From an uncultured Spiribacter sp. (GTDB lineage: Bacteria; Pseudomonadota; Gammaproteobacteria; Nitrococcales; Nitrococcaceae): 35,951 nt of DNA. The stretch spans positions 1 through 35,951 of the forward strand of contig CAJXMI010000012.1 of the NCBI GenBank assembly GCA_913056145.1. The letters run 5' to 3'. The notes under the pieces are model-generated. The model saw nothing but the letters and a program-made list of their open reading frames with translations, was not told the origin of the DNA and ran no database searches. Positions 8,635 to 16,875 of the stretch are shown piece after piece (within the stretch, counting starts at the first letter, position 1; every line of letters starts with the position of its first letter). The position numbers and the translations under genes were made by a program.

Positions 8635-9078
8635 ATGAATACGCAATCACAATCCGGCAGTCACGACGCCTACCTGCGCGACCTGCTACAGCAGGCCGGC
8701 CTGCGTGCCACGCGCCAGCGCCTGGGGCTTGCCGAGCTCATATTCGGCCAGGGCGAGCGGCATCTGACCGCCGAAGGCCTGTATGCCGAAGCCCTGCAGG
8801 CGGGGCTCCGGCTGTCGCAGACCACGGTCTACAACACGCTCCATCAATTCACCCGGGCCGGTCTGCTGCGCGAGATCCTGGCCGATCCGCGCCGCATCTA
8901 CTTCGACACCAATGTCGACCCGCACCATCATTTTCTCGATGAGGACACGGGTGACATGGAAGACATTCCCGCCGATGGCGTGGCCGTGAGTGCACTGCCA
9001 ACGCCGCCCCAGGGCAAGGCAATCGAGGGTGTGGACGTGATCGTAAGGGTGCGAAGCGCGGGCTCCACGCCTGCCTGA
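8635..9078 (+). CDS. Fur-family transcriptional regulator, Irr-like
   Basis: A 147-residue Fur-family protein. The winged-helix part spans about residues 12-85 (LRATRQRLGLAELIF, and SQTTVYNTLHQF at 61-72 as the recognition helix). The dimerisation part carries DPHHHFLDEDTGDMEDIP with a His97-His98-His99 triplet, the arrangement typical of Irr, where those histidines bind haem. Canonical Fur has HDHxxCxxCG here; this protein has no cysteine at all. Irr senses haem status and controls iron and haem genes in alphaproteobacteria, so its place next to hemJ makes sense. Assignment as Irr rather than another Fur paralogue is a motif-based inference. Confidence 0.85.
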   Translation: MNTQSQSGSHDAYLRDLLQQAGLRATRQRLGLAELIFGQGERHLTAEGLYAEALQAGLRLSQTTVYNTLHQFTRAGLLREILADPRRIYFDTNVDPHHHFLDEDTGDMEDIPADGVAVSALPTPPQGKAIEGVDVIVRVRSAGSTPA

Positions 9079-9094
9079 CGGGCGGCGCCGTCAG
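9075..9094. terminator. hairpin spanning two convergent stop codons (possible bidirectional terminator)
   Basis: CTGACGG (9075-9081) pairs with CCGTCAG (9088-9094) around a six-base GC-rich loop, and overlaps the stop codons of the Irr-like gene and of ptsP. No T-run follows on either side, so intrinsic termination is doubtful, although convergent genes often end in such stems. Confidence 0.3.
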
Positions 9095-11358
9095 TGCCGT
9101 CCGGCCCTGATCAGCCCGCCCAGGCCATGCCGTTCCAGGGCTACCGTGATCAGCGCCTTGACCGCCTCCGGCGTCTCGCAGGCAAGCGCCTCGTCCAGCA
9201 GCGATCGGCACTCCGCGGCGCTGAGGGTGCGCAGCACCCATTTCACCCGAAGCAGGCGGCCGCTGCTCATCGACAAGCCCTCCATGCCCATGGCCAGCAA
9301 TAGCGGCGCAACACCAGGCTCGCCTGCCATGCTGCCGCAGACCGACACCGGGCAGCCCACGCGCTGGCCGGCCTGGGCCACCTCGTTGACGGCCCGCAGC
9401 ACGGCCGGGTGCAGCTCGTCGTACAGCGACGCCACCCGACTGTTGTTGCGATCAACGGCCAGCAGATACTGCGCGAGATCGTTGCTGCCCACCGACAGAA
9501 AATCGAGTCGGCGGGCCAGGCTCTCGGCCTGATAGACGGCCGCCGGCACCTCCACCATCGCGCCTATGAGCGGCCGGGTTACTGCAACCCCCTCCTCGGC
9601 CAGCTCCTCGCATGCCCGCATCACCAGGGCCTTGGCCTGCTCGGCCTCCTCGAGCCGGGTCACCATCGGGAACATGAGCCGCAGATTGTCGAGCCCCACC
9701 GAGGCGCGCAACATGGCCCGCAACTGCGTGAGAAAGATCTCGGGATGATCCAGCGTCATCCGCACCCCGCGCCAGCCCAGGAAGGGGTTTTCATCGTGGG
9801 TCGGGAAATAGGGCAGCGGCTTGTCGCCACCCACATCGAGCGTCCGCAGAGTCACCGGCAGTGGCGCAAAGGCGGCCAGCACCTCGCGATACAGCACAGC
9901 CTGCTCCTCCTCGCCGGGGAAGCGGTCGCCCATCATGAACGGAAACTCGGTGCGGTGGAGCCCGACGCCGTCGCAACCGATCTCGAGCGCCGGATTGATT
10001 TCGGCCGCGAGGCCGGTGTTCACATACAGCTGAATCTCCGCGCCATCCGGCGTTCTGGCCGGCAGCCCCGTCAACTCGGAGAGCTCAGCCGTCAGCTCGG
10101 CCTCCTCGCGCTGCAGCCGGGCGTATTCGGCGCGCAACGGCTCAGCCGGATCCACCTCGACGCGGCCGCGGTAGCCATCCAGGATCAGGGCCCGGCCATG
10201 CAGGCCGTGGACGGGCAGTTCGCGCACGCCCATGACCGCCGGCACACCCAGCGCCCGGGCCAGAATGGCAATATGCGAGTTTGCCGAGCCGCCTGCGCTC
10301 ACCACGCCGGCCAGGCGCTCGGGCGGTATCTCTGCAAGCTGTGAGGCGCTTAGCTCCTCGCCGACCAGGATCGCCTGCTCGGGCAACCGTGCCTGATCGG
10401 ACTCGACTGACAGCAATCTGGCCAGCAGCCGCCGCCCCATGTCACGCACATCACTGGCACGCTCGCGCAGATAGGCATCCTCCATTGCCTCAAAGCGGCG
10501 GACCTGCTCGGCAATCGTGCGCCGCAGCGCGAACGGCGCCCAATGCCCATCCTCAATGCGCTCGCAGACCCCCCGGGTCAGACTGTCGCCATCGAGCATG
10601 CGCAGATAGACATCAAACAGCAGCTGCTCGCCATCGGGGAGCTGATCGCGCATACGCTCGGCGAGCAGCTCGAGATCGGCCCGCACTCCGTCCACCGCAG
10701 CGCGGAACTCGGCAATCTCGCGCGTCGGGCTCTGGGCGGGACGATCCGGCACGCCATCCAGATCGGCATGGTGCGAAACCACAAAGCCCTCGCCCATTGC
10801 TACGCCGCTCGAGCCACCGATCCCCGTCAGCCCCAGCGCCTGGCCCGGCAGATCACCCACCGCCGCCGCCAGATCGCCGCGCACCCGGGCATGGGCCATC
10901 ACCCCGGCCAGCTGCGCGGCCATGGTGACCAGAAACGCCACCTCGGCATCGTTGAAGCGGTCGCCCACCCGTCGCTGCACGACCAACACGCCAAGCCGCG
11001 ACTGATAATGGATGATCGGCACACCCAGAAACGAGTGGAAGCGCTCCTCGCCCGTCTCGGGGAAATAGCGAAAGCGCGGATGGCGATCCGCGTTCTCGAG
11101 GTTGATGGACTCCTCGCGCTGGGCAACCAGTCCGACCAGCCCCTCGTCCAGCGCCAGCCGCACCCGCCCCACGGCCTCGGAGTAAAGCCCCTGGGTGGCC
11201 ACCAGGCGCAGCTGCGCCGCCTCGGGCTCCAGCAGATACACCGAACACACATCGGCGCTGGTCGCCTCAGCCACCCGCTCCACAATCAGCTCAAGCGCTT
11301 CCTCGAAATCACTGGCCCCATTGACTGCCTGGACGATGCGATGGAGCGTCTCGAGCAC
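9091..11358 (-). CDS. ptsP: phosphoenolpyruvate-protein phosphotransferase PtsP (EI-Ntr)
   Basis: The first enzyme of the nitrogen-related phosphotransferase system: it takes phosphate from PEP and passes it to NPr. At 755 aa it matches E. coli PtsP (748). An N-terminal GAF sensor domain covers about residues 1-160, then the swivelling domain with the phosphorylated histidine (His362 in SANSHIAILARALGVP), then the PEP-binding barrel with LRTLDVGGDKPLPYF and the catalytic Cys674 in VSVCGSMAGEP. The gene follows rppH on the same strand with a 5-base gap, a common pairing. No HPr-like gene is in the window. Confidence 0.96.
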   Translation of the reverse strand: MLETLHRIVQAVNGASDFEEALELIVERVAEATSADVCSVYLLEPEAAQLRLVATQGLYSEAVGRVRLALDEGLVGLVAQREESINLENADRHPRFRYFPETGEERFHSFLGVPIIHYQSRLGVLVVQRRVGDRFNDAEVAFLVTMAAQLAGVMAHARVRGDLAAAVGDLPGQALGLTGIGGSSGVAMGEGFVVSHHADLDGVPDRPAQSPTREIAEFRAAVDGVRADLELLAERMRDQLPDGEQLLFDVYLRMLDGDSLTRGVCERIEDGHWAPFALRRTIAEQVRRFEAMEDAYLRERASDVRDMGRRLLARLLSVESDQARLPEQAILVGEELSASQLAEIPPERLAGVVSAGGSANSHIAILARALGVPAVMGVRELPVHGLHGRALILDGYRGRVEVDPAEPLRAEYARLQREEAELTAELSELTGLPARTPDGAEIQLYVNTGLAAEINPALEIGCDGVGLHRTEFPFMMGDRFPGEEEQAVLYREVLAAFAPLPVTLRTLDVGGDKPLPYFPTHDENPFLGWRGVRMTLDHPEIFLTQLRAMLRASVGLDNLRLMFPMVTRLEEAEQAKALVMRACEELAEEGVAVTRPLIGAMVEVPAAVYQAESLARRLDFLSVGSNDLAQYLLAVDRNNSRVASLYDELHPAVLRAVNEVAQAGQRVGCPVSVCGSMAGEPGVAPLLLAMGMEGLSMSSGRLLRVKWVLRTLSAAECRSLLDEALACETPEAVKALITVALERHGLGGLIRAGRH

Positions 11359-11363
11359 TGGCC

Positions 11364-11912
11364 TCAGCCTCGTTGCGAGCGCGGCTGGATCACGGGAGGC
11401 TGGCCCGGCCCGGAATCAAGCGGGCGCGCCGGCGGCCCGCCCGGGAAGAGCATGGGCGCCAACTGCTCAAGCGCGCGCTCGTATACGCCACGCTTGAACG
11501 ACACGACCTGCCCAAGCGGATGCCAGTAGGACACCCACGACCAGGCATCGAACTCGGGCTGGCCCGTTGCATCCAGACGCACCGCTGCCTCTTCCGCCTC
11601 AAGACGCAATAAAAACCAGATCTGCTTTTGCCCAATGCAGGTTGGCCGCTGCCGCCGACGGATAAGATGCCGTGGCAGCCGGTAGCGAAGCCACCCCCGC
11701 GTCGAGCCCAGCACCGACACATGCCCCGGTGACAGCCCCACTTCCTCATGCAGCTCGCGGTAGAGCGCGGCTTCCGGGCTCTCATTGCGCTGGATACCGC
11801 CCTGCGGAAACTGCCAGGCATCCTGGCCAATCCGCCGGCCCCAGAAAACCTGGCCCACAGCGTTCGCCAGGACTATCCCCACATTTGGACGAAAACCCTG
11901 CGAATCAATCAC
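11364..11912 (-). CDS. rppH: RNA pyrophosphohydrolase
   Basis: RppH removes pyrophosphate from the 5' triphosphate end of mRNA, which opens the way for RNase E decay. The start [17 protein letters not shown] closely follows E. coli RppH, and the Nudix box runs from Gly38 to Leu60 (Glu44, then REL-HEE-VGL at 52-60). The C-terminal tail, rich in Pro, Gly and Arg, varies in the family. The start codon is GTG with no clear ribosome-binding site, so initiation may be weak. It heads the rppH-ptsP pair and is divergent from a HAD phosphatase gene. Confidence 0.96.
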   Translation of the reverse strand: MIDSQGFRPNVGIVLANAVGQVFWGRRIGQDAWQFPQGGIQRNESPEAALYRELHEEVGLSPGHVSVLGSTRGWLRYRLPRHLIRRRQRPTCIGQKQIWFLLRLEAEEAAVRLDATGQPEFDAWSWVSYWHPLGQVVSFKRGVYERALEQLAPMLFPGGPPARPLDSGPGQPPVIQPRSQRG

Positions 11913-11998
11913 TTATAACACCAGTACGGAACCTTCATTGCCTCTCATTCTTCCACAGAGCACAATCAGCCGGCAATCAACAAACCGGAGAAGAGCAC

Positions 11999-12679
11999 GT
12001 GCAACTGGCCATCTTCGATCTTGACAACACCCTGCTCGGCGGTGACAGCGACTACCTGTGGGGCCAGCACCTCATGGAAAAGGGCGCCGTCTCCCGGGCC
12101 CGGTTCGAAGAAGACAACCAGCGCTTCATGCGCGACTACGAGGCCGGGCGACTCGACATCGACACCTTCCTGCGGTTTGCACTCCAACCCCTGGCCGACA
12201 CCCCCTACGCCACGCTCTGCGAGTGGCGTCGGGAGTTCATCGACTCCCATATCCGCCCGCGGGTTCTGCCCGCCGCCCGCGCACTGGTCGATGACCACCG
12301 CGAGCGCGGCCACGGCCTGATGATCATCACCGCCACCAACCGCTTCATCACCGAACCGATCGCTCAGCTGTTCAACATCCCCGTCCTGCTTGCCACCGAG
12401 CCCGAGTTCAGCAATGGCGCCTTCACCGGCCGCCACCGCGGTGTCCCGACCTTTCGTGAGGGTAAAATCACCGCATTGCAGCAGTGGCTGGATGACGAAG
12501 GCCGCATGATGGAGGCGATACACTTCTACAGCGACTCACGTAACGACCTGCCGTTGCTCGAGCATGTCGACCACCCGGTGGCCGTCGATCCCGACGCAAC
12601 ACTCGAGACCACCGCCCGCCAACGCGGCTGGCCGGTCATGACGCTCCGCGAGGGCGAGGCCCCCCGCATCCTGGGCTGA
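11999..12679 (+). CDS. HAD-superfamily phosphatase, subfamily IB (SerB-like)
   Basis: A 226-residue cytoplasmic HAD hydrolase. LAIFDLDNTLL (Asp7 nucleophile, Asp9 acid/base) is motif I, MIITATNRF is motif II, the Lys of REGKITAL is motif III, and HFYSDSRNDLPLLE is motif IV. Helical cap sequence between motifs I and II fits the IB group, which holds phosphoserine and related phosphatases. The substrate is unknown; it is not the housekeeping SerB by length. The GTG at 11999 has GGAG 8 bases upstream. The same gene is found next to rppH-ptsP in Pseudomonas. Confidence 0.9.
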   Translation: MQLAIFDLDNTLLGGDSDYLWGQHLMEKGAVSRARFEEDNQRFMRDYEAGRLDIDTFLRFALQPLADTPYATLCEWRREFIDSHIRPRVLPAARALVDDHRERGHGLMIITATNRFITEPIAQLFNIPVLLATEPEFSNGAFTGRHRGVPTFREGKITALQQWLDDEGRMMEAIHFYSDSRNDLPLLEHVDHPVAVDPDATLETTARQRGWPVMTLREGEAPRILG

Positions 12680-12731
12680 CGTCCCGAAGTCGCCCGGCGC
12701 AAGCGAACGAAATCGCCAATCCAGAACGCGC

Positions 12732-12737
12732 TATAAT
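12732..12737 (+). promoter_or_regulatory. -10 box of the PCu(A)C gene promoter
   Basis: A perfect TATAAT, with transcription expected near 12743 and the ATG at 12767. The bases 17 upstream (GAAATC) are a poor -35 box, so an activator may be involved. Confidence 0.5.
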
Positions 12738-12766
12738 GCCCAGTGAAGCCTAATCCAGGAGTGCGC

Positions 12767-13231
12767 ATGTCCCGCTATCGCAAACACCTGATCCGCCTGA
12801 CGGCGATTGCACTACTGCTGGCCGGGGCCGGCACGGCAACTGCCGGGATCATGGTGCATGATGCCTGGTCACGGGCCATGCCGCCGGGGCATCCGACCGG
12901 TGCCGTGTACTTCGAGCTCGAGAACGACGGCCAGCGGGGCGACGCCCTGGTGGGGGTGCGCACGGAACGAGCGCCGCGCGCCGAGCTGCATCAGACCATT
13001 GAAGACGGTGGCAACAGCCGCATGGTGCATACCCCCCGCGTACGGGTGCCCGCCGAGGGTGGGCTGACGTTCGAACCCGGCGGCCGCCATGTGATGCTCA
13101 TGGGGCTTGAACGGACGCTGACCGAGGGTGAGACCTACACGATCATCCTGGAGCTGGAGCGGGCCGGCGACGTTGCCGTTGAGGTCGAGGTCCTGGCTCC
13201 AACCGCAATGGGCAGCGGCCACAGCCACTGA
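12767..13231 (+). CDS. periplasmic copper chaperone, PCu(A)C family
   Basis: A 154-residue exported protein: a signal peptide (residues 1-27, ending ATA-G) is followed by a cupredoxin-like domain. The family copper motif H-X10-M-X21-H-X-M is exact: His75, Met86, His108, Met110. These proteins bind Cu(I) in the periplasm and help metallate cytochrome oxidases; the cbb3 oxidase at the other end of the window is a possible client (inference). The start is the ATG at 12767, with AGGAG 5 bases ahead. An in-frame ATG at 12743 would fall at the predicted transcription start. Confidence 0.94.
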   Translation: MSRYRKHLIRLTAIALLLAGAGTATAGIMVHDAWSRAMPPGHPTGAVYFELENDGQRGDALVGVRTERAPRAELHQTIEDGGNSRMVHTPRVRVPAEGGLTFEPGGRHVMLMGLERTLTEGETYTIILELERAGDVAVEVEVLAPTAMGSGHSH

Positions 13232-13245
13232 CCCGCCGCGACGCG

Positions 13246-14637
13246 TCAGATCACGCGCGAGAATCGCCGCTGGTTGCGCGCATCCGCCAGGTAGGCATCG
13301 AAGGGCATCGCCACGTTGCGCAGGAAGAACTGCCCGCGGGGCGTCACCGCCAGGCCGTTGTGGCCGACATGGACCAGGCCGTCATCAACCAGCGGGGTCA
13401 GCTCGTCGAGCGCCTCGCGGAAATACTGCCGGAAGACCACGCCGTGGCGCTCTTCAACGGCATGAAAATCCACCCGCCCCTGACACATCACCGCCTGAAT
13501 CACGTCGCGCCGCAGGCGGTCATCGGCCGAGAGCGCGACGCCGCGCCAGATCGGCAGCCGCCCGGCGGCTACGGCCTCCGCATGGCCCTCGGGATCGCGC
13601 TTGTTCTGACTGTAGGCGTCACCGATCTGGCCGATTGACGAAGCGCCGAGTCCAATCAGATCGAGATCGGGCCGCGTGGCATAACCCTGGAAGTTGCGAT
13701 GCAGGGTGCCATCGTTGGCGGCCTGCGCCAGCTCATCGCCCGGCAGGGCAAAGTGATCCATGCCAATGTACTGATAACCGCCCTCGGCGAGCCGCTGCAT
13801 GGCCTCGATGAGCAGGGTGAGCTTGGTCTCGGCCGGCGGCAGACTGGCCTCGCTGATCTGGCGCTGGATACGAAACATCTGCGGCATGTGCGCGTAGTTG
13901 TAGAGCGCGATGCGATCGGGGCGGATATCGAGAACGGCATCGAGCGTGCGCGACAGGCGCTGCGGAGTCTGCAGAGGCAGTCCATACATCAAATCGAGAT
14001 TGACGGAATGAAAGCCCTGCGCCCGGGCCTCGGCTACCACATCGGCGGTGTCGCGCACCCCCTGAATCCGGTTGATGGCCTTCTGCACATCGGCATCGAA
14101 ATCCTGCACGCCCAGGCTGAGGCGATTGAAGCCCAGATCCGCCAGCCGGGCGATGCGGTCACGATCAACCGTCCGCGGATCAACCTCGATCGAGAACTCG
14201 CGGACATCCGGGGCGGCCAGCGGAAAGCGCTCGCGGATCGCCTCGATAAGCCGCGCCAGATCCTCATCGGTAAAGTAGGTGGGCGTGCCGCCGCCCAGAT
14301 GCAGTTGCTCGACGGGCCGGTCGTCATCAAAAAGGGCCGCCTGGAGATCGAGCTCCTGGATCAGGCGATCAAGGTAGCGCTCGGCGCGGCGGTAGTTGGC
14401 GGTGATGACCTTGTTGCAGGCGCAATAAAAGCACACGGTCCTGCAAAACGGCACGTGCACATACAGCGACAGTGGCCGCGGCATGGGGTCTTCGTTGCTC
14501 TCGATAACGCGCTGGCGATATCGCTGCGCGTCGAATACCTCGGTAAACTGCGCGGCGGTGGGGTAGGACGTATAGCGCGGCCCCGTGACGTCATAGCGTC
14601 GCAACAGATCGCGCTCCAACGGTAGCGTGTCGGCCAT
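13246..14637 (-). CDS. hemN: oxygen-independent coproporphyrinogen III dehydrogenase
   Basis: A radical-SAM enzyme that decarboxylates two propionate side chains of coproporphyrinogen III, for haem synthesis when oxygen is low. The cluster motif is CRTVCFYC (Cys65, Cys69, Cys72, with Cys74 following), preceded by RYTSYPTA and YVHVPFC. Length (463 aa) and the full HemN C-terminal domain (AVMCQGRVDFHAVE) separate it from the shorter HemW. GGAG stands about 10 bases before the ATG. I saw no FNR box in the short upstream region. It is convergent with the PCu(A)C gene. Confidence 0.97.
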   Translation of the reverse strand: MADTLPLERDLLRRYDVTGPRYTSYPTAAQFTEVFDAQRYRQRVIESNEDPMPRPLSLYVHVPFCRTVCFYCACNKVITANYRRAERYLDRLIQELDLQAALFDDDRPVEQLHLGGGTPTYFTDEDLARLIEAIRERFPLAAPDVREFSIEVDPRTVDRDRIARLADLGFNRLSLGVQDFDADVQKAINRIQGVRDTADVVAEARAQGFHSVNLDLMYGLPLQTPQRLSRTLDAVLDIRPDRIALYNYAHMPQMFRIQRQISEASLPPAETKLTLLIEAMQRLAEGGYQYIGMDHFALPGDELAQAANDGTLHRNFQGYATRPDLDLIGLGASSIGQIGDAYSQNKRDPEGHAEAVAAGRLPIWRGVALSADDRLRRDVIQAVMCQGRVDFHAVEERHGVVFRQYFREALDELTPLVDDGLVHVGHNGLAVTPRGQFFLRNVAMPFDAYLADARNQRRFSRVI

Positions 14638-14742
14638 GGCAGCCTGTCTCCGTGATCAGTAAGTGACGTAACGATAGCCGTGAATAACGGCAGGTTGGTT
14701 GACCTGGATCAGCCAGCCACGATGAGGGAGCCGCAGCCCGAC

Positions 14743-15213
14743 ATGACACGCAGACGACGAGACCCGCCCGATACGGCGCGCGGCGATTCGCCGCAAGGCG
14801 GACAGGGGCTGCGCGCGGCACTGATGCGCCGGGTCTGGCTGGGCCTCGCACTGATGTTTGTGGGCCTCGGCAGTGCCGGGGTTGTCCTGCCGCTGGTGCC
14901 CACAACGCCGTTCTTGCTGCTGGCGGCGGCCTGCGCCTCGCGCAGTTCACCGGCCCTGCACGCCTGGCTGTACAGCCACCCGCGCTTTGGCCCGTTGCTA
15001 CGGGACTGGCGCGATCACCGCGCGATCCGCCCGCGCGCCAAGCTCACGGCCCTGATCCTGGTGGCGGCCAGCTGGGTGTGGATGTGGATATCGGTGGAGC
15101 CGTTATACGCCCGCCTGGGCGCGACGGCAGTCATGGCCGGCGTTGTGCTGTTTCTGGCCACCCGGCCTCACGGGCCCGGCCGCGACTCAGGCCATCGCGG
15201 CGGCAATGAATAG
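14743..15213 (+). CDS. DUF454 (YbaN-like) inner-membrane protein
   Basis: A small membrane protein with the DUF454 core: RVWLGLALMFVGLGSAGVVLPLVPTTPFLLLAAACASRSS, then HAWLYSHPRFGPLLRDWRDHRAI and two more helices (about three or four in all). The function of the family is unknown. The start is uncertain: GAGGGAG lies 12 bases before the ATG at 14743 (156 aa), while the open frame reaches back to a GTG at 14680. Its last 27 bases overlap the end of the convergent MAPEG gene. Confidence 0.85.
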   Translation: MTRRRRDPPDTARGDSPQGGQGLRAALMRRVWLGLALMFVGLGSAGVVLPLVPTTPFLLLAAACASRSSPALHAWLYSHPRFGPLLRDWRDHRAIRPRAKLTALILVAASWVWMWISVEPLYARLGATAVMAGVVLFLATRPHGPGRDSGHRGGNE

Positions 15214-15564
15214 ACCGATCACGCAGACAAACCCGCCGGTCCACGCCAGGCTTCGCGCCGTGGACTTGTCGAGGATGTAGAACAGCCCGTAGAGGGCCCG
15301 GAACAGCACGAACAACACCGCCAGGCCGTTTACCCAGGCCTGCGCGGCACCCAGCTGATGGGCGATAATGACGGCGGCGGCAAAGGGCGGGAAGGACTCG
15401 AAGGTGTTCAGCTGGGCCCAGTGTGCACGCTGGCGCCAGCCCTCGACCCGCTCAAGCCACTCCCGCGGCCGGGCGTTGTCAAAATCGCCCTGCGACTTGG
15501 CCAGCCCGGCAAAGACAAAGGGCATGAAAATGGCAACCAGGACGCATAGATACGCGAGTGTCAT
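15187..15564 (-). CDS. MAPEG-family membrane protein
   Basis: A 125-residue protein with four predicted transmembrane helices and the MAPEG signature RAHWAQLNTFESFPPFAAAVI. Eukaryotic relatives are glutathione-dependent eicosanoid enzymes; bacterial members are mostly uncharacterised. AGGAG stands 8 bases before the ATG, and the start overlaps the purD stop by four bases. It is the last gene of the long minus-strand run, and its 3' end overlaps the DUF454 gene tail to tail. Confidence 0.9.
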   Translation of the reverse strand: MTLAYLCVLVAIFMPFVFAGLAKSQGDFDNARPREWLERVEGWRQRAHWAQLNTFESFPPFAAAVIIAHQLGAAQAWVNGLAVLFVLFRALYGLFYILDKSTARSLAWTGGFVCVIGLFIAAAMA

Positions 15565-16859
15565 TGCCCATCTCCTTTTAGCGCCACGGCCACCGCGCGA
15601 TAACCAATGTCTGGCCGCATAAAGGCACCGGGCCAGTCGACCCGGCGAGCCAGGTCGTAGGCGGCGGCCTGGGCGTCCACGATGTCATGGCCCAGCGCGC
15701 AGGCACAAACCACACGCCCCCCGGCCGTGACCACGTGTCCCGCATCATCAAGCGCCGTACCGGCATGAAACACCTTGCTGTGGGCCTCCGGTGCAGCCGG
15801 CAGCCCGGTAATCACATGGCCGCGCTCGTAGGCGCCGGGATACCCCCCCGCTGCCAGCACCACGCCCAGACAGGGCCGTGGATCCCACTCCACAGCAACC
15901 TGATCAAGCCGGCCATCAAGCGCCGCCTCGAAAAGGTCCACCGGATCGCTGGCCAGACGCATCAAAATGGGCTGGGTCTCGGGGTCACCCAGGCGGACGT
16001 TGAATTCAAGCACCCGCGGATTGCCGTTGCCATCAATCATGAGACCGGCGTACAGAAAGCCGCAAAAACCACGCCCCTCGGCCACCAGCCCCTTCACCGT
16101 GGGGCGTATGACGCTATCGAGGATGCGCTGATGGACAGCCTCGGTAACCACCGGAGCCGGGGAATAGGCACCCATGCCGCCGGTGTTGGGCCCCTGGTCG
16201 CCGGCATCGCGCGCCTTGTGGTCCTGGGAGCTGGCAAGCGGAAGCACCGTCTCGCCATCGACCAGGGCGATAAAGCTGGCCTCCTCGCCCTCCAGAAACT
16301 CCTCGACCACGATCCGCTCGCTGGCGGCGCCGAACGCGCCACCCAGCATGGACTCGGCGGCCGCAAGGGCCTCATCAAGGGTTCTGGCCACCGTGACACC
16401 CTTGCCCGAGGCCAGTCCGTCGGCCTTGATGACCAGCGGCGCGCCACGCTCGCGGATCCAGGCGCGAGCCTCCGCCAGATCATCAAACGTGCTGTAGGCC
16501 GCTGTGGGGATGGCATGGCGGGCCAGAAAATCCTTGGCAAAGGCCTTTGACGACTCCAGCTCGGCCGCCGCCCGGTGCGGACCCAGACACCGCAGTCCCG
16601 CTGCCTCGAACGCATCCACAATGCCCGCCGCAAGGGGCGCCTCGGGGCCCACGACCGTCAGCTCAACCCCAAGCTCCCGGGCCAGGTCGCATAACGCGGG
16701 GACATCCTCGGCATCCACATCGACGTTGTGCACACCCGGTTCGATGGCTGTCCCGGCATTCCCCGGTGCCACGTACACGGCATCGACCCGCGGCGAGCCC
16801 GCCAGCCGCCAGGCCAGCGCATGCTCACGCCCACCGCCACCGACCACCAGAACCTTCAT
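15561..16859 (-). CDS. purD: phosphoribosylamine-glycine ligase
   Basis: PurD joins glycine to phosphoribosylamine in the second step of purine synthesis. [20 protein letters not shown] opens the N domain, [12 protein letters not shown] marks the ATP-grasp fold, and [13 protein letters not shown] carries metal ligands. At 432 aa it has standard length. The ATG at 16859 has GGAGG about 6 bases upstream; the frame remains open to 16955, but the extra residues are unlike the family and overlap purH. The short gap after purH implies one transcript. Confidence 0.97.
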   Translation of the reverse strand: MKVLVVGGGGREHALAWRLAGSPRVDAVYVAPGNAGTAIEPGVHNVDVDAEDVPALCDLARELGVELTVVGPEAPLAAGIVDAFEAAGLRCLGPHRAAAELESSKAFAKDFLARHAIPTAAYSTFDDLAEARAWIRERGAPLVIKADGLASGKGVTVARTLDEALAAAESMLGGAFGAASERIVVEEFLEGEEASFIALVDGETVLPLASSQDHKARDAGDQGPNTGGMGAYSPAPVVTEAVHQRILDSVIRPTVKGLVAEGRGFCGFLYAGLMIDGNGNPRVLEFNVRLGDPETQPILMRLASDPVDLFEAALDGRLDQVAVEWDPRPCLGVVLAAGGYPGAYERGHVITGLPAAPEAHSKVFHAGTALDDAGHVVTAGGRVVCACALGHDIVDAQAAAYDLARRVDWPGAFMRPDIGYRAVAVALKGDGQ

Positions 16860-16875
16860 TGCTGCCTCCACCTGT

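Noticed and set aside
13217-13246. Stem between the convergent PCu(A)C and hemN genes as a terminator
   Set aside because: Only five pairs can form and no T-run follows on either strand.
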